From Ferrimonas marina (GTDB lineage Bacteria; Pseudomonadota; Gammaproteobacteria; Enterobacterales; Shewanellaceae), in assembly GCF_900129905.1 (NCBI RefSeq), contig NZ_FQXG01000005.1, forward strand, positions 334,725 through 398,724: a DNA stretch of 64,000 nt, read 5' to 3'. This document shows positions 28,603-36,882 of this stretch, in pieces. A program made the position numbers and the translations under genes. Numbering within the stretch: the first letter of the stretch is position 1; each line of letters opens with the position of its first letter. A model generated the notes under the pieces. That model made no database searches. It was given only the letters and a program-made list of their open reading frames with translations, and was not told the origin of the DNA.

Positions 28603-29811
28603 TTACGCCACGGCGGGCTTGTGCCCCGGCCACTTGGTCAACAAGGCCTTAAGCATCAGCAATGCCAGTAACAAACCACTAGCGTAGACCAGTGGCTCCG
28701 GCAGCAGACGGTGCTCATGCCCCACCATCGACATCACCTGGAAACCAAACTGCGCCACCGCCCAGTCCACCCAGAAGCCGAACAGCATGGCAGTGCCGAT
28801 CACCCCGCCCAGGTAAGCCCACAGGGCCCGCTTACCCAGCTCGGAGCGCACCACGCCCAAGGTGGCAATGTTGGTGGCCGGACCGGCCATCATAAACACC
28901 AGCACCGCCCCGGGGGAGACCCCCGCCATCAGAAAGCCGGCGGCAATCGGGGTTGAGGCGGAGGCGCAGATGTACATCGGCACGGACACCAGCACCATGA
29001 TGGTCATCGCCAGGATGCCACTGCCCCACTGGGACAGAAACTCATTGGGGACGAAGGTGTTCACCAGCGCGGCAAAGAACAGCCCCACCAACAGCCACAG
29101 GGTGGTGTCCCGCACCAGATCGTTGGCGGCGAAGTGCAAGCCAGCCTTCAGCTTGTTGGCCACGCCCACCGGCAAGGCCTCCTCCTGAGCCTTGCTGGCA
29201 CAGCAGCTTTCGGCCTTGGGCTTTGTCTCAGCCGACTTACTGCTGCAACAGCCGCCTTCGGCAGCCATCGGCGCGGCAGGGGCGCTGGCCTTACTGGCAC
29301 AGCAGCTGGTCTTAGGCTGGCTTTCCTCAGCCTTAGCCTTGCTACTGCAGCAGCCACTTTTGACTGGCGTGGCACTCACCTCTGCCGGCCTGGCCTGAGA
29401 CTCGGCATCGCGCCCCACCAGCAGCCCCGCCACGATGGCAGAGCTGATGGCGGCGATAGGCCGTACGATGGCCATAAAGGGGCCCAGCAACACGTAGGAG
29501 ATGGACACCGAATCCACCCCGGTTTCCGGGGTGGCCACCAGGAAGGCGGTGGTGGCGCTTTTCGACGCACCACTGCGGCGCAGCCCCACCGCAGCGGGGA
29601 TCACCCCACAGGAGCACAGCGGCAGCGGCGCCCCCAACACGGCGGCTTTCACCGTGGGCTTGATCCCCTCACCGCCGAGCTGCTTCTGCATCCAGCGCAT
29701 GGGGACGAACATCTTGATCAGCCCCGCTATCACCAGCCCCAGCAACAGCCAGGGGGCGGAATCGAGAAACAGATCGAGAAAGTTCAGCGACAGTTGGGTC
29801 AAGGTGTTCAT
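28603..29811 (-). CDS. SO_0444-type Cu/Zn efflux permease
   Basis: A 402-residue inner-membrane permease of the DUF318/ArsP superfamily. Two membrane bundles flank a cytoplasmic linker (about residues 150-215) with four Cys-pair motifs (GCCSSK, SCCASK, GCCSSK, SCCASK), expected to bind soft metals. The first bundle carries LGAPLPLCSCGVIPAA, with a CSC motif in the transport path, and the second carries VSVPMYICASASTPIAAG. These match the Shewanella SO_0444 exporter for copper and zinc. The start overlaps the stop of the zntR-type gene by 4 bases, so regulator and pump are one transcript under the MerR-type promoter upstream. Confidence 0.9.
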   Translation of the reverse strand: MNTLTQLSLNFLDLFLDSAPWLLLGLVIAGLIKMFVPMRWMQKQLGGEGIKPTVKAAVLGAPLPLCSCGVIPAAVGLRRSGASKSATTAFLVATPETGVDSVSISYVLLGPFMAIVRPIAAISSAIVAGLLVGRDAESQARPAEVSATPVKSGCCSSKAKAEESQPKTSCCASKASAPAAPMAAEGGCCSSKSAETKPKAESCCASKAQEEALPVGVANKLKAGLHFAANDLVRDTTLWLLVGLFFAALVNTFVPNEFLSQWGSGILAMTIMVLVSVPMYICASASTPIAAGFLMAGVSPGAVLVFMMAGPATNIATLGVVRSELGKRALWAYLGGVIGTAMLFGFWVDWAVAQFGFQVMSMVGHEHRLLPEPLVYASGLLLALLMLKALLTKWPGHKPAVA

Positions 29812-30212
29812 GACTGCACCTCCAGTGCATCCAGGATGGAGCAGTGTTCCGCACTTTCCGAGCCGCCGCAGCAGGCATCGGCCAATTCTTGCAGCGAGTC
29901 ACGAAAGCGGGTCAGCTCTGCCATCTTGATCTCCAGCTGCGCCACCTTGGCCTCCACCAGGCCTTTGACGTCCTGACAGGCCCACTGAGCTCGATTCTCA
30001 TCGATGGTAAGCAACTCCTGTACCTCGGTCAGGGAGAAGCCCACCGCTTTGGCCTTGAGGATAAAACGCAGCTTGAGGGCGTCGTCCTCACTGTAGAGGC
30101 GATAGCCACTGTCACTGCGGCCGCTGGGGCTGAGCAGGCCATTCTTTTCGTAGTAGCGCAGGGTATCGGCCTTGAGCTGATAGGCCTGGGCCAATTCACC
30201 AATCTTGTACAT
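29808..30212 (-). CDS. zntR: ZntR-type MerR-family metal regulator
   Basis: A 134-residue MerR-family activator. The N-terminal winged helix is MYKIGELAQ...DTLRYYEKNGLL, followed by the dimerisation helix and a C-terminal metal loop. Cys79, Cys114, Cys115 and Cys124 fall at the same positions as the E. coli ZntR zinc ligands, but position 119 is Glu instead of His and a His is at 123, so metal geometry may be shifted. The start was taken at the ATG at 30212 with GGAG eight bases upstream, not the GTG three codons earlier. It is co-transcribed with the SO_0444-type pump and probably autoregulated. Confidence 0.9.
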   Translation of the reverse strand: MYKIGELAQAYQLKADTLRYYEKNGLLSPSGRSDSGYRLYSEDDALKLRFILKAKAVGFSLTEVQELLTIDENRAQWACQDVKGLVEAKVAQLEIKMAELTRFRDSLQELADACCGGSESAEHCSILDALEVQS

Positions 30213-30243
30213 CCAGGACACTCCATCTGGAAGGGATTACGGC

Positions 30244-30275
30244 GAGTATAAACCTTGGAGTTAAGTCAAAGGTCA
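30244..30275 (-). promoter_or_regulatory. MerR-type promoter/operator of zntR-SO_0444
   Basis: On the minus strand the -35 TTGACC (30270-30275) and -10 TATACT (30244-30249) are separated by 20 bases, the abnormally long spacer typical of MerR-family promoters. A dyad at 30251-30272 pairs 9 of 11 positions and sits in the spacer where the regulator untwists DNA. Confidence 0.8.
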
Positions 30276-30362
30276 AACCCAAATCTCAGTTCCATCAACC
30301 CACTGACACAAAAAATCCATCGACCGGTCAAAAACGGCGCTGATCTCACATCTTTTTTTGGC

Positions 30363-30510
30363 TAGAATACGCGCGCAAAATACTCGCTCGAAATGCAGGG
30401 TCGAGGGTATTTCGCCAAGCTCACGCCTTCAGCGCGCCGCTGGGGCTGTTCGGTGTAGCCGGTTTGGCGAAATATCTTCCTATATAAAAATCCAATAAGG
30501 ATCTGTACCC
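30363..30510 (+). promoter_or_regulatory. Structured leader of purH
   Basis: A -10-like TAGAAT (30363-30368) precedes a leader of about 135 bases. Within it an 11-bp perfect inverted repeat (30408-30418 with 30464-30474) encloses a GC-rich 45-base loop that can fold further, and a smaller imperfect dyad lies at 30380-30410. No known purine riboswitch core or PurR box was recognised. Confidence 0.4.
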
Positions 30511-32103
30511 ATGAACGCACCCCGCCCGATCCGTCGTGCCCTGCTGAGCGTCTCCGACAAAACCGGCATCGTCGAGTTTGCCCGTGCCCTGAGCGAGCGC
30601 AACGTTGAGCTGCTGTCCACCGGTGGCACCGCCCGCCTGCTGGCCGAGGCTGGCCTGCCCGTGACCGAAGTCTCCGACTACACCGGCTTCCCTGAGATGA
30701 TGGATGGCCGCGTTAAGACCCTGCATCCCAAGGTACACGGTGGCATCCTCGGCCGTCGCGAGCAGGATGAAGCGGTGATGGAAACCCACGGCATCCGCCC
30801 CATCGACATGGTGGTGGTCAACCTCTACCCCTTCGCCCAGACCGTGGCCAAAGCCGACTGCACCCTGGAAGATGCGGTGGAGAACATCGACATCGGTGGC
30901 CCCACCATGGTGCGTTCCGCTGCCAAGAACCACAAAGACGTCACCATCGTGGTCAACGCCCACGACTACGACCGGGTGATCGCCGAGATGGACGCCGGTA
31001 ACGGCTCCCTCACCCTCGCCACCCGTTTTGACCTGGCCATCGCCGCGTTCGAGCACACCGCCGGCTACGACGGCATGATCGCCAACCACTTCGGCACCAT
31101 GGTGCCCAGCCACGGCGACAACAAAGAGGGCGACGAGGAGTCCGTATTCCCGCGCACCTTCAACCAGCAGTTCATCAAGAAGCAGGACATGCGCTACGGC
31201 GAGAACAGCCACCAGCGTGCCGCCTTCTACGTTGAGAAGAACGTGCAGGAGGCCTCCGTAGCCACTGCCACCCAGCTGCAGGGCAAGGCGCTGTCCTACA
31301 ACAACATCGCCGATACCGATGCAGCGCTGGAGTGTGTGAAAGAGTTCGACGCCCCGGCCTGTGTCATCGTCAAGCACGCCAACCCCTGTGGTGTGGCCCT
31401 GGGCGACGGCATCCTGGAAGCCTACGACCGCGCCTTCAAGACCGATCCCACCTCCGCCTTCGGTGGCATCATCGCCTTCAACCGCGAGCTGGATGGCGAC
31501 ACCGCCAAGGCGATCGTCGAGCGTCAGTTCGTTGAGGTGATCATCGCCCCGAGCATCAGCGACGCGGCCAAGGCCGTAGTGGCCGAGAAGAAGAACGTGC
31601 GCCTGCTGGAGTGTGGCCAGTGGCAGAGCAAGACCACCGAGTTCGACACCAAGCGTGTCAACGGTGGCCTGCTGGTACAGGATCGCGATCAAGGCATGGT
31701 CAGCCTGGATGACGTTAAAGTGGTGTCCAAGCGTCAGCCCACCGAAGAGGAGCTGAAGGACCTGATGTTCTGCTGGAAGGTGGCCAAGTACGTTAAGTCC
31801 AACGCCATCGTCTACGCCAAGGGCGGCATGACCGTGGGTGTGGGTGCCGGCCAGATGAGCCGCGTCTACTCCGCTAAGATCGCCGGCATCAAGGCCGCCG
31901 ACGAAGGTCTGACCGTACCGGGCTCCGTTATGGCCTCAGACGCCTTCTTCCCTTTCCGTGACGGCATCGATGCCGCCGCTGAAGCCGGGATCAGCTGCGT
32001 GATCCAGCCCGGTGGCTCCATGCGCGATCAGGAAGTGATCGACGCCGCCGACGAACATAACATGGTCATGGTCTTCACCGGCATGCGCCACTTTAAGCAT
32101 TAA
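30511..32103 (+). CDS. purH: Bifunctional AICAR transformylase/IMP cyclohydrolase
   Basis: PurH carries out the last two steps of IMP synthesis: formylation of AICAR with 10-formyl-THF and ring closure. The 530-residue length is standard. The N-terminal IMP cyclohydrolase (MGS-like) domain has [16 protein letters not shown] and the STGGTARLL block, and the AICAR transformylase domain has [13 protein letters not shown], the catalytic Lys-His pair in [13 protein letters not shown], and the C-terminal [15 protein letters not shown]. purD follows after 224 bases that hold a nested palindrome, so the two may be one operon with a structured junction. Confidence 0.97.
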   Translation: MNAPRPIRRALLSVSDKTGIVEFARALSERNVELLSTGGTARLLAEAGLPVTEVSDYTGFPEMMDGRVKTLHPKVHGGILGRREQDEAVMETHGIRPIDMVVVNLYPFAQTVAKADCTLEDAVENIDIGGPTMVRSAAKNHKDVTIVVNAHDYDRVIAEMDAGNGSLTLATRFDLAIAAFEHTAGYDGMIANHFGTMVPSHGDNKEGDEESVFPRTFNQQFIKKQDMRYGENSHQRAAFYVEKNVQEASVATATQLQGKALSYNNIADTDAALECVKEFDAPACVIVKHANPCGVALGDGILEAYDRAFKTDPTSAFGGIIAFNRELDGDTAKAIVERQFVEVIIAPSISDAAKAVVAEKKNVRLLECGQWQSKTTEFDTKRVNGGLLVQDRDQGMVSLDDVKVVSKRQPTEEELKDLMFCWKVAKYVKSNAIVYAKGGMTVGVGAGQMSRVYSAKIAGIKAADEGLTVPGSVMASDAFFPFRDGIDAAAEAGISCVIQPGGSMRDQEVIDAADEHNMVMVFTGMRHFKH

Positions 32104-32110
32104 GACGCTT

Positions 32111-32237
32111 GCTGAACGGGCGATTGGCGTCGTCAAAGCGAAGCTCAAACTCCTCATTTGCAACAGCAAACTGCGGGTTTTCGCTTCGCTTTATCCTAGC
32201 CACTCATCCCGTTCAGCTGCGCTCCAGTAAGTGGAGC
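32111..32237. repeat. Nested palindromic element between purH and purD
   Basis: Three concentric inverted repeats: outer GCTGAACGGG (32111-32120 with 32208-32217), middle AAAGCGAAGC (32135-32144 with 32183-32192), inner TTTGC (32157-32161 with 32166-32170). A separate GCTCCA/TGGAGC hairpin follows at 32221-32237. The whole could fold as one long imperfect hairpin, like intergenic palindromic repeats in other genomes. Confidence 0.65.
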
Positions 32238-32327
32238 ACCGAATTTTATTGAAAGAGCGGCATGACTTAACTCACCGTTCTTCCTAGTACCTAGGGCCTA
32301 AACCCTAGCGACTGACAAGGAAAAACA

Positions 32328-33611
32328 ATGAACATTTTGGTAATTGGCTCTGGTGGCCGTGAGCACGCCCTGGCCTGGAAAGCGGCCCAGAACCCGGCGG
32401 TAGAGACCGTCTTCGTGGCACCGGGGAACGCCGGTACCGCCACCGAGCCCAAGCTGAAGAACGTCGCCGTAGCTGGCAACGACGCCCTGGTGCAGTTTGC
32501 CAAGGACAACGCCATCAGCCTGACCATCGTCGGCCCGGAACAGCCGCTGGTGGATGGCGTGGTCGACGCCTTCGAAGCTTCCGGCCTGACCATCTTTGGC
32601 CCGTCTGCCGCTGCCGCCCAGCTGGAGGGCTCCAAGGCCTTCACCAAGGACTTCCTGGCACGCCATGACATCCCGACCGCGGCCTACCAGAACTTCACCG
32701 AGATCGAGCCGGCCCTGGCCTACCTGCAGCAGATGGGGGCCCCCATCGTGGTCAAGGCCGATGGCCTGGCCGCCGGTAAAGGCGTGATCGTGGCGATGAC
32801 CCTGGAAGAGGCGGAAGCCGCCGTACGCGACATGCTGGCTGGCAACGCCTTTGGCGACGCCGGTCACCGTGTGGTGATCGAGGAGTTCCTCACCGGTGAG
32901 GAGGCCTCCTTTATCGTGATGGTGGACGGCGACAACATCCTGCCGATGGCCACCAGCCAGGACCACAAGCGCGTTGGCGACGGCGACACCGGCCCCAACA
33001 CCGGTGGCATGGGTGCCTACTCCCCCGCCCCGGTGGTGACCGCCGAGATCCATGACCGCATCATGGCTGAGGTGATCCGCCCCACCGTGGACGGCATGAA
33101 GGCTGAGGGCCACCCCTACAAGGGCTTCCTCTACGCCGGTCTGATGATCGATGCCGACGGCACCCCCAAGGTGATCGAATACAACTGCCGCTTCGGTGAT
33201 CCGGAAACCCAGCCGATCATGCTGCGGATGCAGTCCGACCTGGTCGAGCTGTGCCTGGCCGCCTGTGACGGCAAGCTGGACGGCAAGTCCGCCGAGTTCG
33301 ACCCCCGCGCTGCGGTGGGTGTGGTGCTGGCCTCCGGCGGTTACCCCGCCAGCTACACCAAGGGCTTTGCCATCAGCGGCCTGCGCAGCGATTACGCCGA
33401 GGGCGAGAAGGTGTTCCACGCTGGTACCAGCGAGCAGGATGACGCCATCGTCAACACCGGTGGTCGCGTACTCTGCGCCACCGCCCTGGGTCACTCGGTC
33501 ACCGAGGCCCAACAGCGCGCCTATCGCCTGGCGGATGAGATCAGCTGGGAGGGGATGTTCACCCGCCGTGATATCGCCTACCGCGCCATCGCCCGGGAGC
33601 AGCAGGGCTAA
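32328..33611 (+). CDS. purD: Phosphoribosylamine-glycine ligase
   Basis: PurD (GAR synthetase) joins glycine to phosphoribosylamine with ATP in purine synthesis. The 427-residue protein has the N-terminal MNILVIGSGGREHALAWKA, the ATP-grasp core with IVVKADGLAAGKGVIVA and the metal/phosphate-binding block CRFGDPETQPIM. The length and order match the family. It follows purH as in most gammaproteobacteria and ends at a strong terminator. Confidence 0.97.
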   Translation: MNILVIGSGGREHALAWKAAQNPAVETVFVAPGNAGTATEPKLKNVAVAGNDALVQFAKDNAISLTIVGPEQPLVDGVVDAFEASGLTIFGPSAAAAQLEGSKAFTKDFLARHDIPTAAYQNFTEIEPALAYLQQMGAPIVVKADGLAAGKGVIVAMTLEEAEAAVRDMLAGNAFGDAGHRVVIEEFLTGEEASFIVMVDGDNILPMATSQDHKRVGDGDTGPNTGGMGAYSPAPVVTAEIHDRIMAEVIRPTVDGMKAEGHPYKGFLYAGLMIDADGTPKVIEYNCRFGDPETQPIMLRMQSDLVELCLAACDGKLDGKSAEFDPRAAVGVVLASGGYPASYTKGFAISGLRSDYAEGEKVFHAGTSEQDDAIVNTGGRVLCATALGHSVTEAQQRAYRLADEISWEGMFTRRDIAYRAIAREQQG

Positions 33612-33640
33612 GCTCCGCCCCCTGGCAACCGCTGCTAACA

Positions 33641-33671
33641 AGGCCGCGCTCATTCGAGCGCGGCCTTTTTC
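33641..33671 (+). terminator. purD terminator
   Basis: A 12-bp perfect stem (33641-33652 with 33657-33668, loop ATTC) is followed by T. Nearly the same GGCCGCGCTC hairpin recurs at 34622-34645. Confidence 0.92.
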
Positions 33672-33758
33672 ATCGACGCAATTGCGACCCCCCCCCCCTC
33701 CCAAAAAAACACCGGGCGAACCTGGCGCGGTCTTGGGCTAGCCAAGCGCAGTGCCAAT

Positions 33759-33797
33759 AACACAAAGGAGGGACTCAACGAGTCCCTCCTTTGTGTT
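33759..33797 (-). terminator. Long hairpin after the DUF3332 gene
   Basis: A 17-bp perfect stem (33759-33775 with 33781-33797, loop CAACG) lies 12 bases past the stop of the minus-strand lipoprotein. The stem ends TTTGTGTT on the minus strand, so it can act as a terminator. Confidence 0.7.
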
Positions 33798-33809
33798 GAA
33801 CCAAGCCGA

Positions 33810-34154
33810 TCAGTTGATCGGGGCGATCGGCGCCTCAGTCAGGCTATCGTCAAGCTGACGGTTTACCTCAATCAAGGTGTCGACCTCGGTATCGAACACG
33901 TGGCCGCTGCCGTTGATCGGGTTCTCGCCGGTCCAGAACTCGACGGAGTTAAACACCACGTAGTCAGCACCGATGCAAACGGCGTAGGCGGGTGACATCA
34001 GCATATTCAAACCACCACGGGCGTAGCGGTTGTCCACGGCTTTGAGGTTGGCTTCCATCAGCTTGCCGGTGACGGCGTTACTGCCGACACAGCCGGACAG
34101 GGCAAGGGGCAAAGCGATCACCGCAAAGGCGGTACGAAATTTAGAACGGATCAT
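33810..34154 (-). CDS. DUF3332-type lipoprotein
   Basis: A 114-residue lipoprotein with signal MIRSKFRTAFAVIALPLALS and lipobox ALSGC. The mature part keeps the pattern of the DUF3332 family: VDNRYARGGLNMLMSPAYAV, then ADYVVFNSVEFWTGENPI, a stretch usually taken as a membrane-associated helix pair. No function is known for the family. The start was taken at the Met that opens a normal signal peptide; two in-frame starts upstream (34166, 34181) would add an atypical extension. Confidence 0.78.
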   Translation of the reverse strand: MIRSKFRTAFAVIALPLALSGCVGSNAVTGKLMEANLKAVDNRYARGGLNMLMSPAYAVCIGADYVVFNSVEFWTGENPINGSGHVFDTEVDTLIEVNRQLDDSLTEAPIAPIN

Positions 34155-34667
34155 CTTAGGACTCATCAATAAAGCACTCACGAGTGAGCAACAAAAACGT
34201 CTTCGTCCAATCCTTGGTTTGAAGGCCGGCTAATCTAGGCTTTTTTCCAGCCAACGCAACGTCGAAGCTTCAAGGTTTTGCGCTTTTTCTGCTGCAGATC
34301 ACACTTCCCCGGTTCACACTGGCCAGCCAACGCAAGCGAGCAACAACGAAAAGGTTCGCCCAATCCTGAGCGTGAAAACGCGCTAATGTATCCGCTTAAC
34401 TTGGGATCGCAAGCACGAGCGAAGACCAGCTGTTGGCTTTCTGAACTCCTTCACAGTGTCAAAACCGACGACTTCGTTGTCGCATTCTGGCCTATACCGA
34501 CAAGTGCAAAGATGCCTGCCAAAAGAAGCGGCTCAGCCAATCATCAGCGAAGGCAACCATCAGCGAAGGCAACAGATCATGAGCTAGTGCCGGCCAGGCT
34601 ATCAGGCCCTCGATGCAAAAAGGCCGCGCTCAATAGAGCGCGGCCCTGTTGATGCCCGACGGGACCC
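34155..34667. other. Gene-poor 0.5-kb gap with repeats
   Basis: No convincing gene is seen. Two degenerate direct copies of a ~70-base segment (near 34190-34260 and 34322-34390) share GAGCAACA, CCAATCCT and CCAGCCAACGCAA. A perfect 16-base tandem duplication is at 34542-34573. A frame at 34278-34652 is judged spurious. Confidence 0.5.
34616..34645 (-). terminator. Terminator of the universal stress protein gene
   Basis: A 10-bp perfect stem (34622-34631 with 34636-34645) is followed on the minus strand by T. It is nearly identical to the purD terminator stem. Confidence 0.85.
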
Positions 34668-35114
34668 TCAGTCAAACAACGGCACGATCATCATGTCGCA
34701 GTTGCACTTGCCCATCAGCCGGGCTGCCCCGGAGCTGAGGTTGTGCCAGAACGAGTGGTGATGACCGCAAACCACCAGGTCATAGCCCTTCTCCTCCACC
34801 AGGGTGGAGACCTCGTCGGAGATGCTGCCAAACTTCACCAGCCGTTCCTTCAGCGGGTAGTCGATATTCTCCAGTGAATGATCGAAATGCTCCAGCACCT
34901 CTTTGTTCATCTGGGTCAGCAATCCGTGATAGTCGTACCAGAACACCGGCTGGAACTTGGGGTGGGGCTCGGACAGATCCGCCAGCTCATCGCCCACGTG
35001 CACCACGCTCAACTCGGCCTCAAAGGCCTTGGCCAAACGCACCGCACGCTGCAATACCAGTTGGCTGCTCAGGTCCACATCGATGGCAACCAGAATGTGT
35101 TTATAGGTGTCCAT
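34668..35114 (-). CDS. Universal stress protein, UspA class
   Basis: A 148-residue cytoplasmic protein beginning MDTYKHILVAIDVDLSSQLV, the typical first strand and acidic loop of the Usp fold. The C-terminal CGHHHSFWHNLSSGAARL lacks the full G-2x-G-9x-G(S/T) ATP-binding motif and resembles E. coli UspA (CGHHQDFWSKL), so it belongs to the non-ATP-binding class. UspA helps survival under starvation and oxidative stress. AGGAGG precedes the ATG at 35114; seven extra codons upstream are not used. Confidence 0.92.
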   Translation of the reverse strand: MDTYKHILVAIDVDLSSQLVLQRAVRLAKAFEAELSVVHVGDELADLSEPHPKFQPVFWYDYHGLLTQMNKEVLEHFDHSLENIDYPLKERLVKFGSISDEVSTLVEEKGYDLVVCGHHHSFWHNLSSGAARLMGKCNCDMMIVPLFD

Positions 35115-35249
35115 AATCTCCTCCTGTTGCGCCAATCAATCGGGATCCTCTCCTTAAAGCGTAGTCCAACTCACCCTCGGAAATGACCAAGCAAAATGGT
35201 TGGTTAAAGCCCACAAAGGTGGTAACCTTCGCGCAAATTCAGGCTAATT

Positions 35250-35633
35250 GTGAGCTGCGTCACCATGGTGGTAATCCGCTGGATCCTGGGTCGACTGATC
35301 CTGCTGTTCGATTTTCTGTTTGCCCCCAAGCGGGCCAAGCGTGCCCCCGAGGCACAAGCCAAACTGGACGCCGCCATGAGCGATTACCGGCTGTACCAGT
35401 ACGCCGCCTGCCCGTTCTGCGTCAAGGTTCGCCGCAGTCTGCGTCGCCATAACCTCAATATTGAGCTGCGGGATGCCAAACAGGAGCCTCATCGCTCCGA
35501 ACTGGAGCAGGGTGGTGGACGGTTGATGGTGCCTTGCCTGCGGATTGAGAAGGCGGGCGAAGTGACCTGGATGTACGAATCCTCAGACATCATCGCCTAT
35601 CTGGAACAGACCCACCTGAGCCAGGCGGCCTAA
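35250..35633 (+). CDS. Glutaredoxin/GST N-terminal domain protein with membrane anchor
   Basis: A 127-residue protein with an N-terminal hydrophobic segment (VVIRWILGRLILLFDFLFAP) followed by a thioredoxin-fold domain. The active site is CPFC within YQYAACPFCVKVRRSL, the cis-proline is in LMVPCLRI, and the domain ends with YESSDIIAYLEQ as in GST N-terminal domains. The topology leaves the redox domain in the cytoplasm by the positive-inside rule (KRAKR after the helix). It is probably a glutathione-dependent thiol reductase tethered to the inner membrane. The start is GTG 35250 or ATG 35265; neither has a strong ribosome site. Confidence 0.85.
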   Translation: MSCVTMVVIRWILGRLILLFDFLFAPKRAKRAPEAQAKLDAAMSDYRLYQYAACPFCVKVRRSLRRHNLNIELRDAKQEPHRSELEQGGGRLMVPCLRIEKAGEVTWMYESSDIIAYLEQTHLSQAA

Positions 35634-35692
35634 CGCTTTTCGGGGCTGGAAACCCACTCCTCGGGCTTCCGGCCCCTCCCCCTTTCTTAGCG

Positions 35693-35968
35693 CTATTCGT
35701 AGCGCTCCCACTCCAAGTCCGGCTCTTCGCTTTGCCACTGCAGCCGATCCTTGCCATCGGTGCGGTTTTGCCAGCTTTGTTCCGGTTGGGCGGCCGGAGG
35801 ATTGAAATGCACCCGCCTTGGCTGTGGGCTGATCTCATTGGCCAACTCCTGCTGTAGGATGCAGCGCTCCAGCTCCACCCGACTGAGTTCGTCCCCGCAC
35901 TGGGTGGCCCACGCCGCCAGTGGCAGGCTGCACACCAGGCCCAACGCCATACGCCATGCTGTCTTCAT
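35693..35968 (-). CDS. Small exported protein, unknown
   Basis: A 91-residue protein with signal peptide MKTAWRMALGLVCSLPLAAWA. The mature part has two cysteines (TQCGDEL and ERCILQQE) that may form one disulfide, then a hydrophilic proline- and tryptophan-containing tail. GGGAG precedes the ATG at 35968. I do not recognise a family. It lies downstream of the HdeD-like gene on the same strand and may be co-transcribed with it. Confidence 0.65.
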   Translation of the reverse strand: MKTAWRMALGLVCSLPLAAWATQCGDELSRVELERCILQQELANEISPQPRRVHFNPPAAQPEQSWQNRTDGKDRLQWQSEEPDLEWERYE

Positions 35969-36049
35969 CGACTCTCCCCTACTGCTACTGTTGCCACTCA
36001 ACCTTTGATTCTCACTGTTCCCCACACCGGCCCCTGGAGTGAACCGAGG

Positions 36050-36730
36050 CTAACGCGGCTCAGACGGCGGCGTCGGCTCATCCGGTGGCTGTGACGACGG
36101 ATGCTCCAATGGCTCCCCTGCCCCTCCAGTCGCGGGGCGGTCCTCCCCCTGTACCGTTTTGGCCTGGGCAAAGCGAGCCTCTTCTACCGCCTCGGCCATC
36201 TGCTCCCCCGCGGCCTTGAATACCTTAGCGGCGGTGTAGAAGGTCAGCCCCACCAGCATCAGCTTGACCCCGATCAAGATACCAATGACGTAGCGGCTCG
36301 ACGCTGGCCACTGCCACAGGATGATGGCCGCCAGACACAGGGTGATCACCCCATTGAGGGTGGCCAAGCCACGGTTACCCTGGTGCTGTCGCCCCAGCAC
36401 CAGGGTGGTGATCCCATCCACCAGGAAGTAAAGGCCCAACAGCAGCGCCGCCAGTGCCAGGCCCGCACCGGGATTGAGCCAAAGATAGATCCCCGCCAGC
36501 AGCGTCAAAAGACCCAGTGCCAGACGAAAGCCAAAGGAGGGGGTCGCGCGCAGGTGGATGGCCACCGCCAGCTGGGAGATCCCCGCCACGGCCAGGGCCA
36601 GGGCCATCAGCCACTCCAGCGCCAATCCGGTCACCAATGGCATGGCAATGGAGAGCAGGCCCAGTACCACCATTACGATGCCGGCCCGTTTACCAAAGCG
36701 AATACGCTGGCCAAAGTAGCTCGATTCCAT
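36050..36730 (-). CDS. HdeD-family membrane protein (DUF308)
   Basis: A 226-residue inner-membrane protein with six hydrophobic helices arranged as three hairpins (GIVMVVLGLLSIAMPLV, LALAVAGISQLAVAI, LALGLLTLLAGIYLWLNP and later copies), the layout of E. coli HdeD, a membrane protein linked to acid resistance. The last 55 residues form a charged, proline-rich cytoplasmic tail (EHPSSQPPDEPTPP) not in HdeD. The start is ATG 36730, with GGAGG five bases upstream. Its role here is not established. Confidence 0.85.
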   Translation of the reverse strand: MESSYFGQRIRFGKRAGIVMVVLGLLSIAMPLVTGLALEWLMALALAVAGISQLAVAIHLRATPSFGFRLALGLLTLLAGIYLWLNPGAGLALAALLLGLYFLVDGITTLVLGRQHQGNRGLATLNGVITLCLAAIILWQWPASSRYVIGILIGVKLMLVGLTFYTAAKVFKAAGEQMAEAVEEARFAQAKTVQGEDRPATGGAGEPLEHPSSQPPDEPTPPSEPR

Positions 36731-36843
36731 CACAGCCTCCCGTCATCTCATCCCCTAAATGTAGGGCAAAATCCGCAGTGAAGATGTCAAACCTGTTGTA
36801 AAGAAAGCGAGTTTTAGCATTGGCTGAGGAGCGGATACAACAA

Positions 36844-36863
36844 CGCCGGGGCAAGCCCCGGCG
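36844..36863 (-). terminator. Hairpin after small gene
   Basis: An 8-bp perfect GC stem (36844-36851 with 36856-36863, loop CAAG), followed on the minus strand by TTGTTGTA, lies 20 bases past the stop of the small gene. Confidence 0.55.
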
Positions 36864-36882
36864 CGTTGGCCATGCCGGGGGC

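Noticed and set aside
32298..33704. 468-codon minus-strand frame opposite purD
   Set aside because: purD is certain; the opposite frame results from strong third-position GC bias.
33689..33710. Ten-C homopolymer followed by TCCC and A7, considered as a phase-variation tract
   Set aside because: It lies between the purD terminator and another hairpin, not in a coding region or promoter I can identify.
34278..34652. 124-codon frame in the gap before the universal stress gene
   Set aside because: No ribosome site, spans a tandem duplication and a terminator stem, and its composition is unlike a protein.
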